Of a DNA stretch of 64,000 nt, positions 47,601 to 60,189 are shown piece by piece. Position 1 is the stretch's first letter. Each line of letters opens with the position of its first letter. The DNA comes from Amia ocellicauda (lineage: Eukaryota > Chordata > Actinopteri > Amiiformes > Amiidae). Position numbers and translations under genes: made by a program. The DNA is taken from positions 18,526,249 through 18,590,248 of the forward strand of contig NC_089858.1 in NCBI RefSeq assembly GCF_036373705.1, in the 5' to 3' direction. The notes under the pieces were generated by a model that was not told the DNA's origin, did not search any database, and worked only from the letters and a program-made list of their open reading frames with translations.

Positions 47601-50600
47601 ACCCACAATACCTGGGGAACTGTTTCAGAATTGAAATATAACCACAAAGTGAGCAAACAGTCCAAATCCAAGTCCACATCACAGTCCAGTATTCAAAGTA
47701 GGGGTTACTTTTCAGTCCACTCATCACCACTCTTTCACTCTCGTTGTTCTCCTGCCAGCTCTCACTCATCCAACCCCCCCAACAAACAAGGCGTGCCAGC
47801 TTCCTGTTTATATGCAGGAGCCAGGCCAATCCGGGAAGCCTTGAAAAGTAGATGCTTCCCCAGAGTGAATCATCCCCTGAGGCTTCTGGGAGAGGTAGTA
47901 CCATTCAAGGTGGCTTTTTTTATCCTTGCCCAGCATTGTGCCAAAATATATACAATGATTGATTCCCTGTAATATAGTAAACTACACCTTGAGGGGACAG
48001 GTTGAAGACATGCCTTCTGTCTTACCTTTGGAATACTGTAGCCCAGCACCTGTGTGTCCTGAGTGGTGGCGTGGAAGACACTGAGAGGGACGACGCTTCC
48101 ATAGCGCTGCACTTCATGGATCACAGCTTGGACATAGGGCATCCTGTGCCTGTCCTCATAGCAGACCTGCTCTCTCTCTCCAAGGACAGCGTCAATTTCC
48201 TGGTGGCACCGTGCTGAGGAGAGGAGGCCCCACTGTTAACTCAGCACACTAGACACCTCTACAGAGTGGCCACTGACTTATGTCAGCTAATGCCTTTGCC
48301 TGCTAGGGTTTCTGTAGCATCGACGTTAATAGTCAATGGAAGACTACTGATAAGTGTTGTTATTAATGGTGATCTGTTTTCATATTCATGATGTTATCTT
48401 AATGTCTTCAGTCAATCAGAAACTCAACAATATGTAGGAGCCTCATGCCTATAAGCTTTGAAATGATTCATCTCATAACACTGCAGTCAAAGACAACTAA
48501 TTTGTGCTCTGTTGCTACCCTGTGAAGGGCACTATACAAAATAAGAATGTATTGAATTTATACATTTCTTGGCCTTGCAGTAAAGATGTGTATTAAAACA
48601 GGGTTCACAGGCCAGATATCCATAGCATACCTCATGAGGAGGTTTACTGACCTTGCACATCTGGATGCAACATGAGCTGCAAGAGGCCCACGCGGAGAGT
48701 AGTAGAGCTGGTGTCTGTTCCGGCAAAAAAGAGATCCATCATAAGGGCCACCATGAAGCCGTCATCAAAGGAGGAACCATCATTACCTCTCTGACAGCAG
48801 GGAGACAGAAAAATCAAGAGTTCTAGAGAGAAGAAAATTCACCTTGTATCACGAATGGACTGGTCCTGCCATATGTACCTCGTTTTCTCTGCCGAGATGT
48901 TCACTGATCTCATTGTGCTTCTGTGTCAACCAAGGCAATAGCTGTTTTTTCACCTTGGTATACTGTGGCTTCTAAGATTTCTGGGTAACTAGCAGTGTCT
49001 TAGCAGTCTCACTAATATGATTGGACCCTCACCAACTCCCAGCTGAATCAGTGGAAGATCCTGGGCTTGAACAAGGAAACTGAAACCCATGGACCACATT
49101 TCATACTATAGTTAGCGGTGGTGCTAAAGATCTGCAGTACCTTTTCAATTTCATCGAGGTAGCAGTCAAGAATGTCCCGCGGCTGTCCTGGGACCCGTGT
49201 CTCCTTGTGCTCAGCCACCTTCGTCAGCAAAAACGCTTTCACCTTCTTTCTGTTTTCAATCATTTTGCGGAAAGGCAAAGGCAAGCTCCTAATTAGGGGT
49301 ATGGTATCGTAAATCTGTGATTTAAAAGCAAACAGAAATATGTGTTTTGAAGACTTTCATTGTTTTTCTTTTGCATTACAGATTCTCATGATGGCCTAAC
49401 AAGGTTCACACTACCCACATACCCCCGACTATCATATAGATGACTGGAATGTCAAGGTGTCCAACAGTCATATCACAGCTATTCATAATCGTTTCTCTGT
49501 TATTACAATCTGTCTCAGACTGAGGAGATCAACAGGTCATTCTCCATAGGATAATAATCATCCACATTCTACTTGTGTCATTTAAAACTTTAACAGAATT
49601 AAATTATACATTTGTTCTACTTTTCATTATCATTGCAATGTGTTCCAGACTATAATGATAAACACATTCTCCATAGCACAATGATCACTGGCTGTCTTTG
49701 TGGTTTTTGGAAACATTCAGACATTTAATGATACATGTTTAAATGGACTTGAATCTTTAGATATTTAAATTACTTTAACCAACATGTTTCTTTCAAAATG
49801 TACATCAAAGTCGCTTCAATCAACATATTCACTTAATAAAATTTGACACCTATGTTTAATTTGCTTATGATCATACATTCCTGGGAACTTTCAGTAATAA
49901 ACAGGAAATTAGGAATTTCACAGCGCATACATACCATGCCCCAGCGTCCATTATTAATTTTTGTATTTTCAGATATCATTCGCATCAGGGACTGGAAGGA
50001 CTGGTCCTCATATTTGTAGCGGGATCCAAACAGGATGGCACAGATGACATTGGAAAAGGCATTGTGGAACAACATTTTAGGGTCCAATGACTGACCTGTG
50101 CACAAATGAGAGTTTAAAGCAGGAGAGGGTTGGCCACCTTATTGTTTTTTGCTGCTTTCAAGTGTAGTCCCATCACAATTGCAGGGTAAAACATAAAAAT
50201 CGTATGTCTATACATATGTGTAATAATTCCTCTTTGTGTAAAAGACTTCTATTTTAGACTTCTATGGAAGTTTACTTTGTTAGAGAACTATATTTTCCAT
50301 AGTGCCTCTGCTAAAAACCAAGTGTATGCTGGAAAGATGAAAAGGGAATGAGAGAATGTAAGGGTGCATTTTTTTCATTCACTAATTGAAGCACTGGTGA
50401 GCCACTATGATCACCAAACTGTAGTTCAAGTTATTAAGGTGACTTTCAACGAAGTGTAGTGAACCAACTCGGTGAGCCACCAGACTCACAGAGAAAAACA
50501 AAAAGCTTGGATTAGCACCAAACTAATCAGAAACCATTGAAGATTGAATTAAATTGAGTAATCTTGTTTTTTAATGGTGGACTACACAACAACTGCCGCC

Positions 50601-52839
50601 TCTTACCCAGGATACATCTTCTGAACCTCCATTGTGTTGAAGGGGTTGCACTGCTTAAGTCGGCACATATTATTATTATTATTATTATTTGATTACTGGA
50701 GTACAGGTTACACAAGCAAAGTGCGATCTGTATTCATCATCATTAGGGTTGGTAGATTTCATCTTGTATTCCTGCTGTCCCCAACCTGCCTTAAAGACTG
50801 CATATAGCATCGTTGATCAATTTCTTATATAATAACAGGTATTTGATGCCACATTGCATGTTTATTATTAATTCCTTGCCCTTAAACAGAGGCTCCTTAG
50901 CTGCCATCAGGTGTCCTTCACACACAAAGGAATTGGTCAAGAATGTGTGATCAGCATCAGATCTCTGTGATTTAATTTAGAAGCAGATATGGATTGAGGA
51001 TGCTAAATACTGCTGTAAAGGCAGGTAGGGACAGCAAAAATAAACATAAAATCTTCCTGACCTCATCATCATCATCATCATCAAATTTAATCTATTTTAA
51101 TTTACTATCAGCAACAAATGTTATATTTCATTTCTGCAGATTAAGGTGCATTGTGCTAGGCTCTAGTAGAGTCTGCAGCTCTGTGTGAGGTGGTGATGGG
51201 ACAGGGGCACTGGGCTCTGAAGCCCATACCTGCACTTTTCTCTATGTATGAGCTGAGATGCGAAGTCTCCTCCAGGATCCTCTCCTCCATGGACAGCTTT
51301 CCCAGGCCGAAGTTCCTCAGAGTGGTCAGAGCAAACCGCCTCTGCTCCTTCCAGGTGGGGCCATAGTTGACTATAATCACACCTACAATGACAACCTTGC
51401 AATGATCCAGCCTGCCCATAAGGAGGAAGTGTTCTTCTGAAAATGGAGGATCAAGCACTACTTCTCACTGAGAAATCTGTGACATTATCAGTGTAGAGTA
51501 AAAAGCCCAAAGACAGAAGTAGTAGTGGAGGTGAATATTACTATATATAATGAATACAATATTTAGAAAATCATTATAATGACAAGAGTTTGTAGTCAGA
51601 TTTTCATATTCATCTTGCACTTTTATCCATACCACAACCATTGCCAAGTTAAGAGTGTATGATATTATCAAATTTGTACCCCTGGATTTGCCCTTTTTAC
51701 TGCCATGCAACAAATATTTGGATTACTGCAGAGAAGGAGCAGTCCTGCTGTCTGGTTTGAATCCAATACAGAAGCAGTGTGTCACATGTGGAGTCCAGCA
51801 GCCCTAAGAGATGAGCTGTGGCTCTACTTGGGGGGTCATGTCAGTTAACAGAAGACTCACAAGAGGAGGGAGGAAAAACTAGTATCCACAGTGACGTCTG
51901 TGAAAGAGACAATCACACATGCCAAGGAAAACAACAAATTTCAAAGGTCTGATGTCTGGCTCCTGCAGCTGGGTGAACACGATTGGCCCCATTTTCCAAT
52001 ACTGGTTAGTGATTTACTTCTAAGTTAGACCAGTAGTTAACATTTTCCAATTCAGGTCACTATTTGTTTGCAAACATTTGGAGTGAGAAGGTAAGCTGCA
52101 AATATATTACTCAATCTCTAATAAACACTTGCACCACCCTTACTCATTAGTAAATCCTTTGGGATATCAGGCTCTATTTGTCATCACTCCCACCTTTATT
52201 CTCTGTAGCGTGGTTGATCAGCAGGCCCTGGGGCCTTCCAGCAAATTCAACTCCCCGAGTCATCAGGGCTTCCTTCACTGCCTGCAAACCATGCAGTAAC
52301 ACAGCCGGTCTGCCCCCGAAATATATGCTGTAAACTTTCCCATAGCACTTGGACAGCTGTACAGCACAGATAGAGACAGAGGTAGAAGACTCTGAGAATG
52401 GAACGACACATACAGAGAGAGATACACAGAGAGAGACCCTGCACAGCCCACACTGAGAAGACCAGATAACTGCTCCCACTCCATCAGAACCACAATAACA
52501 GCAGACCCATAACAAGAGAGCACAGTCTTACTCCAGTCTTTCTGATGCATGTAGTTCCTACATTTCAGTGTACAAGCATGTGCCACAGCTCAACATTTCT
52601 GAAATTCAGTATACAAACTTCCATCAGTCACTGTGTCTTTCAGAGCATTTGGCTTTTGTCAGCCTTTTTATCCATACCTTTTCAAAGTCTTTAATGGGGT
52701 TCTTCAGGTTTAGCTGCAGCAGATTCCCAAATATCGGAAAAGGTTGAGGACCAGGTGGAAAATTCTTGGGCCTCCGTGTTTTCAGCAGGAAATAGAGGAG
52801 GAGAAGCCCAGCCCACAGGAGAAACAGGGAGCCCAGCAT
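44693..52839 (-). CDS. Cytochrome P450 family 2, array copy 3, intact, nine exons
   Basis: A close paralogue of copy 1, with the same predicted role as an ER-bound monooxygenase. Exons (minus strand, GT-AG): 52839-52678, 52356-52194, 51382-51230, 50095-49935, 49314-49141, 48790-48652, 48213-48026, 45204-45063 and 44886-44693. Each exon has exactly the size seen in copy 1, giving 491 residues without stops. All key motifs are kept: PPGP hinge, WKEQR, AGTDT (294-298), EVQR (351-354) and FSLGPRMCLG (Cys432). Differences from copy 1 include [11 protein letters not shown] for [15 protein letters not shown] in exon 6, and MGLF for MELF after the heme loop. Intron 7 is 2.8 kb because of DIRS, Tc1 and LTR-like insertions. 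The conserved TATA box lies 37 bp upstream of the ATG. Confidence 0.93.
45205..45643. other. Left part of intron 7 of copy 3
   Basis: Non-coding. The part from about 45540 is probably the 3' tail of the DIRS element that follows. Confidence 0.4.
45644..47331 (-). pseudogene. DIRS-type tyrosine-recombinase retrotransposon remnant
   Basis: Three pieces are in sense order on the minus strand. The gag C-terminal part is at 47331-47030 ([11 protein letters not shown]). The start of the reverse transcriptase is at 46024 to about 45890 ([20 protein letters not shown]). Fused in the same frame is the C-terminal end of the tyrosine recombinase at about 45880-45644 ([27 protein letters not shown]). 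Most of RT, RNase H and the recombinase body are missing. The catalytic Arg of the HSTR motif reads Cys, while the FYRLDV motif that should carry the Tyr nucleophile is kept. A Tc1 element sits between gag and RT. Confidence 0.65.
46026..47028 (-). mobile_element. Tc1/mariner DD34E transposon, truncated and frameshifted
   Basis: The 3' terminal repeat is complete at 46026 (CAGTGAGGGAAAAAAG), while homology stops at 47028 inside the N-terminal coding part. The transposase is split into 47025-46828 and 46679-46233 by small deletions near 46745 and 46837. Asp241 and Glu276 motifs survive ([16 protein letters not shown]). Non-autonomous. Confidence 0.9.
47332..48020 (-). other. LTR-like sequence in intron 7 of copy 3
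   Basis: Read on the minus strand, a TATAAACAGGAAGC box lies near 47810. The plus strand has GCAATAAAGACTTATTTTCC near 47520. Either could be part of a retroelement terminus, possibly of the DIRS element, but the ends could not be defined. Confidence 0.3.
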
Positions 52840-52875
52840 TGTGCCTGTATTTGTTATTGCACTGCACTCCACAAG

Positions 52876-52888
52876 CCTGTATATAGGG
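52876..52888 (-). promoter_or_regulatory. TATA box of CYP2 copy 3
   Basis: CCCTATATACAGG on the minus strand, 37 bp before the ATG, identical in sequence and spacing to copy 1. Confidence 0.65.
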
Positions 52889-52924
52889 AGCACTGACTCC
52901 TCCTTCACTGTTGGTTAATAGGCA

Positions 52925-54830
52925 CAAAACATGAAATTATTTACTTGACCTTTAACATGACCATGAGCCAAAACTTTTTATTTTTATTTTACAAAGTAAA
53001 CTGACCATTTTAAGATCTCTAAAATACTGCCCAGACATTTTTTTTATTTAATCAAACAAACTAATACCCCTATTCTCGAGATGTAAACAAACTAATACAG
53101 AATTCTATATAATTAAAAATTGAAAGCTGACCAATTAAAGTAATCCCTAAATTGAAATCACATCCCATTGTTCCCCCTGTTGCATCATATTTTTCTCTAT
53201 AGACAGAAACAGCAATCACAGCAGTTCCTCAGCCTTCAGTGTGTATGTTATCACTGGAGTCCTGTGTATTCAATATCTAAAATACAGTGTAAACAGTCAT
53301 GTCAAGCAGAACGCAGGGTCCTAGTCATCACAGCAAACTGTCAGATTAAACCCGTTATTACCCACTCCCCCAAAACCACTTGGCTCCAAATGCCTCATTG
53401 TTTTCCTTAGTTCCCAAAGAGATTTGAACTTCGAGAGAGAGAAGGTACACTGTTTGTGCTGAGGGGCTGCTATGATTGCCACACTGCCTGAACTGAGAGT
53501 GGCTGCCTTATAGTTAGGGAGAACAGGAGTGCTCTGGTCTACACAGTGAGATACACAACGTAGGTATAATAAAGGTTAATGATTTATATGCACTCCAGTG
53601 GTTAACCAGGCTGAGTATGTGATGTGTGTAAAGAGTCCTTATAATGTATGTATGTGAAGATATCACTTTCTGGAAGGTGTGTGTCATAATTTAAGACCAA
53701 AGGACATGCACATTAATTCTCACTTTTGAATCGAAATTTGAGATGTCTTGTGAAAGGCTGAAGCGGAAAAATAAATCTGCACCACAGTAATCCTGTTTTT
53801 AAATTGTGCTGTGCTTGTGAAATTCTTAACAGCAGAGTCTGCACAAGAGTCTTCTGTGTATCTAAGGGACAGGTCATCTGATACAAGAAAACCAGATTCA
53901 CTGGGCGGTGGGGGGAACCAAGAGAGTTGGGAGGTGACCTGTGATGTACACCCAGTGGATAGCTGTGTCTTCTAGATACGTTCTGCAATGTGGTGAATAG
54001 ACAGTTACTTTGTTCAGTTTTTCCCATACCCACTTTCAGTCTCAGAGCCAACACCATATAACCAAAAATAACCGAGCGTGTGAGTTGTAGAGTAGATATG
54101 GGTCCTGCTGTTTCTTACAGGGGAGACAAAGTGCTGGGAGATTTTATTTCTAACTAGTCTGATTTTAGTTTAAATAAAAAAATATGTTTTTTTAAATTAG
54201 GAATTGTGTTTTATTATAGATGTTGTAAAAAAAAATTTTGGACAAGAATTTTAAAATGAAATTAAAGAGCAACATTTGTATGAAAAAGAAGCCAAAAATA
54301 ACCCAAGGCCCTATGAACGTACTTTATTAATCTATAATCTTTATTTATTAAGGGAAAATGATTGTATCAGCAGAAGCATACTCACACACACACAAACACA
54401 AACACACATATATAAACAAATGTCAGAACAAGGACATCACAAACCAACACCAAAATTGAATAAGTACCAAGATCAACAGTCCAAAAATCCATATTCAATC
54501 TAGTATTAAAGATCAAAAGCAAAGTAAGTCCAAGGACACAGGACTGTACTGTCATGTCCTAGATCAAAATGTATATAAATTTAAACCCCAAATCAGATCA
54601 GTGTTAAACAGTCCAAAGTATGTGTAATTACTTTAGTGCTGCTAGGCTATTATGCACTGTATCTATACTGCAATTCACCTCGCGAGAGACAAACCAAACA
54701 AAACCAAATTGAAGGTATATTTATTTGTTTTATTTCTAGTGTAAGTGCTATTGGCAACACATAGAAAAGTCAGATTAAAGAGCTAAATACTGTAAGGTTA
54801 GAAAGGAACTACTACACCCTGCTAGCAGAG
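52925..54830. other. Spacer between copies 3 and 4, non-coding array flank
   Basis: Blocks at 53610-53710, 53850-54010, 54110-54150 and 54270-54680 match flank or 3' UTR sequence of copies 1 and 2 in the same order. A CA-rich run lies at 54383-54406. No gene. Confidence 0.6.
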
Positions 54831-54904
54831 TGGTGTCTCATGTGCATCCTGAATGGAGATGCCGTACAGCTGTGGGGTTCACCAAGACTCCTGTCCCTGG
54901 AGCC

Positions 54905-57111
54905 TCACTCCCAGTCGGTAGGATTGGTTCCCTGGATGATTCCGTAGTGAGCCGTGAGGTTGGGCTCCCCGCCATCCTGGGGCCAGTGGAACTGGAAGCG
55001 GTGCAGCAGCGTCACGAAGAACAAGAACAGCCCCATGCACGCCATCCCCTCACCCAGACACATCCGCGGGCCTGCAAGACAGGAAGGGCACATGTCAGTA
55101 CACTGACCCCTAGTCTGGATAAAAAACATCCCCTCTACATTGGTGGCTGGAGTTGTGCTGGGTTGTTGTCTGGTTTGTTCTGACAGACATGGAACTCACC
55201 AACCACCAGCCTGTCTTTCAGCAAAGTCTGTATGTCTCCTTGTTCAATAAGTTGGAGGGGTTGAAGTCATGGGGGAACTTCCACTGGCCCTCCTCGTACA
55301 GCACGGAGGACAGGTTGGGGATGATGGTAGTGCCCTGAGTTGGGCCGGGGAAGAGGGGCAACGCAATTAGGCACAGGCCATTGGTCACAGTGGATTTATT
55401 TTAATTTTTCTCAATCAATCAAATCAGCAGCAACAAATGCATGTGTTCACTTGAACTGTCGTAATTCCTTGCAGCAAGTGCTATATTAAATATGGATTGA
55501 TTTATTGTCTGTACTATAGTAAACTGCATCTTGAGGGGACAGGTTGAAGATGCGCCTTCTGTCTTACCTTTGGAATGCTGTAGCCCAGCAACTGTGTGTC
55601 CTGAGTGGTGGCGTGGAAGACACTGAGAGGGACGATGCTTCCATAACGCTGCACTTCGTGGATCACAGCTTGCACATAGGGCATCCTGTGCCTGTCCTCA
55701 TAGCAGACCTGCTCTCTCTCTCCAAGGACAGTGTTGATCTCCTGGTGGCACCGCACTGAGGAGAGGAGGGCCACTGTCAGCTCAGCGCACTAGACACCTC
55801 TACAGAGTGGCCAATTATCCATGTCTTTGCTTAGCAGCTAATGCCTTTGCCTGCTAGGTTTTCTGTAGCATTGACATTTTTAGTCAATTGAAGACTAATG
55901 ATGAGTGATGTTATTAATGGTGATCTGTTTTCATATTCGTTATGTTATCACAATGTTTTGAGTCAGTCAGAAACTACACAGAATGCAGGAGCCTTGTGTC
56001 TATTATCTTTTAAGGTATTCAAATATATCATTCAAAGACAGAGCTAATACCTTCCATGGCCTATCAGTAAACATGTATTAAAAGAGGGCTCAGGTGTCAA
56101 ATGCCTCATGAGGAGATTTACTGACCTTGCACATCTGGATGCATCGTGAGCTGCAAGAGGCCCATGTGGAGAGTAGTGGAGCTGGTGTCTGTTCCAGCAA
56201 CAAAGAGATCCATCAAGAAGACCATCATGAAGCCATCATCAAAGGAGGAAACAAACAAAAATGAGTTTTGAAGACCTCCATTGTTTTGTTTTTTGGGACA
56301 AAGCTCGTCCACATGCTGCTTATGTTGATCACCAACTACTTGACTCGTCCAGTCACTGGTCCTCTCTCGCCTGGACTACGTCAGCTCCCTCCTGGCCAGC
56401 CTGTCTGTAACTACTACCCGCCTGCAGCTCATCCAGAACTCTGCGGCTCGTCTGGTATTCTCTCAGCCCCAATTCGCACACGCTACTCCACTGCTCCGCT
56501 CCCTCCACTGGCTCCCGATACCGGCATGCATTCAGTTCAAGACACTGACCCTCACCTACCACTGTCTCAACTACACTGTACCAAGTTACCTTTAGACCCT
56601 CGTTTCCCCATACATCCCCTCGAGACTGCTGCAGTCTTCTGGGGCCAGAAGACTAACTCTGTCTCCTCTTCACTCCCCTTCCCCCAGAGCCGCTCCTTCT
56701 CATCCCTGGCCCCTAAGTGGTAGATCGACCTTCCCACTGAAGTCAAAACAGCAGAGTCCCTGATCTCCTTCTGGCGATTACGCAAGACGCATCTTTTCAG
56801 ACTGTACTTGTAATTTAGTAATTTATTCTCCTGTAAGATTGCACTTATACAACATTTTGTCACACCCTTGCCTTTGCATTAATAGCACTTGTATAGTTTA
56901 TTTTGATTTCCCCTATGTTCCCTCTCCCTCAGTTCTTAACTTTGACTTAACATCTTGTCTGCACTTATCAGCTTTTACAATCTAGGATGTAAGACCTTAT
57001 ACATTGCTTACAGTATCTTGTATATACTTGTGTAAATTCTAAATCTGTACAATGTATTATGCCTGAACTGCACTATATTATTGCACTTTGTGCAATCTGC
57101 TAATACATTAA

Positions 57112-57187
<76 letters not shown>

Positions 57188-58351
57188 TTAAATTCCCAGT
57201 CCATTCTACTTTTCATTATTGCAATGTGACCCAAACTAAAGCCATAAACAACATAACAGTGGTCACTTTTGCTGACAATCATATGTTTTTGTTTTATTTG
57301 TCAGTAATAAACAGGAAATGAGGAATATGACAGAGCACACATACCATGCCCCATGGTCCATTAAGAATGTTTGTGTTTTCAGTTATCAGTCGCATCAGGG
57401 ACTGGAAGGACTGGTCCTCATAGTTGTAGTGGGATCCAAACATGGTGGCACAGATGACATTGGAGAAGGCATTGTGGAACAACGTTTTAGGGTCCAAGGA
57501 CTGTCCTGTCCACAAATGAGAGTTAGATTAGTAGAGGGTTGGCTGCCTTATTGCCTTTCATAATTAAAGTGATAGTTTGATATGTATAGATCATCAATAT
57601 CATAATCTTCATCTTTAATCAGTTTTAAGATAGTCAGAAACAACAATGGTATTTATTAATTTCTACAGATTAAGGTGCATTGTGCGCAGCTGGCAGCTCT
57701 GTGTGAGGTGGTGATGGGACATGGGCACTGGGCTCTGAAGCCCATACCTGCACTCTATGTACAAGCTGAGATGTGAAGTCTCCTGCAGGATCCTCTCCTC
57801 CATAGACAGCTTTCCCAGGACAAAGTTCCTCAGCAAACCACCACTACTCCTTCCAGCTGGGGCCATAGTTGAATATAATATAACCTACAATGACACACGT
57901 GCACAATGAGGCAGCCTGCCCACAAGGAGGCAGTCTTAGTCTGAAAATGCAGGGTTGAGCACTACTTCTCACTGAGAAATCTGTGACATCTATGTAGAGT
58001 GAACAACCCAAATGCAGAAGAGAAATAGTAGTGGAGGTGAATATTAATATACATTAATATAAATCTTAAACATAATTTTATAGAAAATTAACAGTTCAAT
58101 ATTTCTGAATTTCAGAAGGCAAACTTGCAAACCAGTCACCGCATCTTTCAATTCACAGCTTTTGGCATTTTTCAGACATTTTATCCATACCTTTTCAAAG
58201 TCTTTCATGGGGTTCTTCAGGTTTAGCTGCAGCAGATTCCCAAATATCAGAAAAGGTTGAGGACCAGGTGGAAAATTCTTGGGCCTCCGTGTTTTCCACA
58301 GGAAATAGAGGAGGAGAAGTCCAGCCCACCTAGAAACAGGGAGCCCAGCAT
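54905..58351 (-). pseudogene. Cytochrome P450 family 2, array copy 4, pseudogene
   Basis: Remaining parts: exon 1 at 58351-58191 (161 nt, one base lost, frameshift in the anchor), exon 3 at 57884-57748 (5-nt and 11-nt deletions), exon 4 at 57505-57345 (intact, 161 nt), exon 6 at about 56250-56126 (5' end and acceptor lost), exon 7 at 55755-55568 (intact, 188 nt), exon 8 at 55334 to about 55240 (its last 45-50 nt and donor deleted) and exon 9 at 55071-54905 (one base lost near the end, new stop). Exon 2 is gone by fusion of introns 2 and 1. Exon 5 is gone by a deletion joining exon 6 to intron 4, next to an L2-type LINE insertion. Clearly dead; the I-helix AGTDT is still readable. Confidence 0.93.
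56290..57185 (+). mobile_element. L2-type LINE 3' end
   Basis: It codes for the C-terminal piece of an L2/CR1-group reverse transcriptase (SRLDYVSSLLASL, LIQNSAARLVF, LLRSLHWLPI) ending with TAG near 56595. A 3' UTR follows, then a tail of AAAT and AAT tandem units at 57108-57185, typical of L2 3' ends. 5'-truncated. It lies where exon 5 of copy 4 should be. Confidence 0.85.
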
Positions 58352-58386
58352 TGTGTTTGTCATTGCATTGGACTGCACTTCACAAG

Positions 58387-58399
58387 CCTGTTTATAGGG
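58387..58399 (-). promoter_or_regulatory. TATA box relic of CYP2 copy 4
   Basis: CCCTATAAACAGG on the minus strand, 36 bp before the former start codon. Confidence 0.55.
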
Positions 58400-58449
58400 A
58401 GCACTGGACTCCTCCTTCGCTGTTGTTCATTGGTTGTTAGGCACAAAAC

Positions 58450-60189
58450 ATTAAATTCTGTACAAAAGAAGACTTATTCAGTAGGGTGAGGGTTGGGTGT
58501 GTAACATAATAGGTAGAAATACCTCAACAGATTAAGATAAAGCAGAGACAGAGTGTTGCATGCAATATCTGTGCAGCCCAGCTTTCTCATTGTAGGGAAT
58601 TGTGTATCTTAAAAAATGGTTACTTGCTAATCATGTAAAAGTATGTATCCAAACACAGATTAACATTGATTGATTCCAATGTAACAAAAAGGTACATTAT
58701 TAACTAAGTTCACCAATATCCACTTTTATAAATAAATACCAACTGACCAACAATATCCAGGTATGTAACATAGCCACAAGCACTTACAGTAACACAAATA
58801 ACCCTTTAACTTGCCTACAGGGAGAACACTGCAGTGCTGCTGAAAAGTCTGGAGGTTTTCATTAAGGAATATGTCTCAAACTGTGGTAAAAGTAAATGGA
58901 CCTGATTGGACAGCTCAGGGCTTCTGCTCTTTCTTGTCAATATTTACACATTGATGAAGGGATGAGACAAGGCAGGAAAAAATCAAGGAGGGACGCTTAT
59001 TTAAATCAAGGCATTTCTCTGCTAATAATTTACAAAGTGCTCTTGGATCACATATTGGTTTACAACTAACAACCAACCAACAAGAATTGATTGCAAACAT
59101 TTTTTTGTTATTATTATTTATAAGGCATTCACAAAGGGTTAATTTTTACCTTGGTGCCAAGTTGTATAATTTATTGATGACGTCACATACCTACAAGTGT
59201 ATAGGTATGTAGATAATCCATTTAACAAAATAAAACATCCCCTTGTAGTATAAAATCTTGAACAGTAATCATGTTTATTTTTTGTAAAGATCATTCCAGT
59301 AATGATACAGTTTTACATGTATTATGCTATCTTTATAACTATTTGCTGCAGGTGCAAAAGTAAATCAAGATGTTACACTCTTAACAAAAAATACTTTCCA
59401 GCAATACACTTACCAAAGGATATTGAGAAAAGTTAGTTTCATCCCAGTTACAAGTCCCCTTTACATTTAAAATGTTTATTTTCTAGTAAAGTAAATGTTC
59501 TGTTTGCTTGTGATTGTACAAAGAGGGGGAGGAGTAAGGAGAGAGAAAGTGAGCATTTAGACAAGATAGCCAAAATAAGAACACAAACAGCAGCTGTATT
59601 GCTAACACTGACTGCAGTGCACCCCAAATTATTTTCCTCATTATATTAGGAATTTAGGATTATATATTCTTCCCTCCTTCACTCTATTGTTCATTTTAGG
59701 TTTTCAATTTGTTATGTCTATGGTGGCTATTTCCTTTTAGGAAAGCATAGGTTGTTTCACAATCCTTAGCTGGCACATTTATGGACACATTTTAAAACCC
59801 CTTTAGACCCCTTTTTCATGTCATTCAGAGAGTCAGGATTGTTAGTTCGCCAGTTTGAGAACAGCCACCCCTGTGGTGTTTTTGTTTTGGGGAATATAAC
59901 AGTAATTGATTATTTACTTGCACTTTGCACATCTCACATTTTCATTGGGAGCTGAGCCCTCCTAAGGGTCAAATCCTAGAATCGCCCCTGTTGCAGCATA
60001 TAATTTCATTGTGGATCTCTTTGTTAGAAGGGGATGGTATTTCATTTTTAAGGAAATAAATTACCACTGGGGATATGTTGGTGTTGTCATTTGTGCTTTT
60101 TTCACCCCTGTCCCTTTCTGACTCGCTTTCTTGAAGTTGTGCATTGCATGTGTCCAATACTAGTCCATGTTCTGGGTGACTGTCAAAAA
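58450..60189. other. Right flank of the array, non-coding
   Basis: AT-rich sequence. No further P450 exon, no supported gene and no clear repeat boundary. Confidence 0.5.

Noticed and set aside
47541-47972. Plus-strand 143-codon frame
   Set aside because: Lies in repeat-derived intron sequence with promoter-like text on the other strand; no recognisable protein family.
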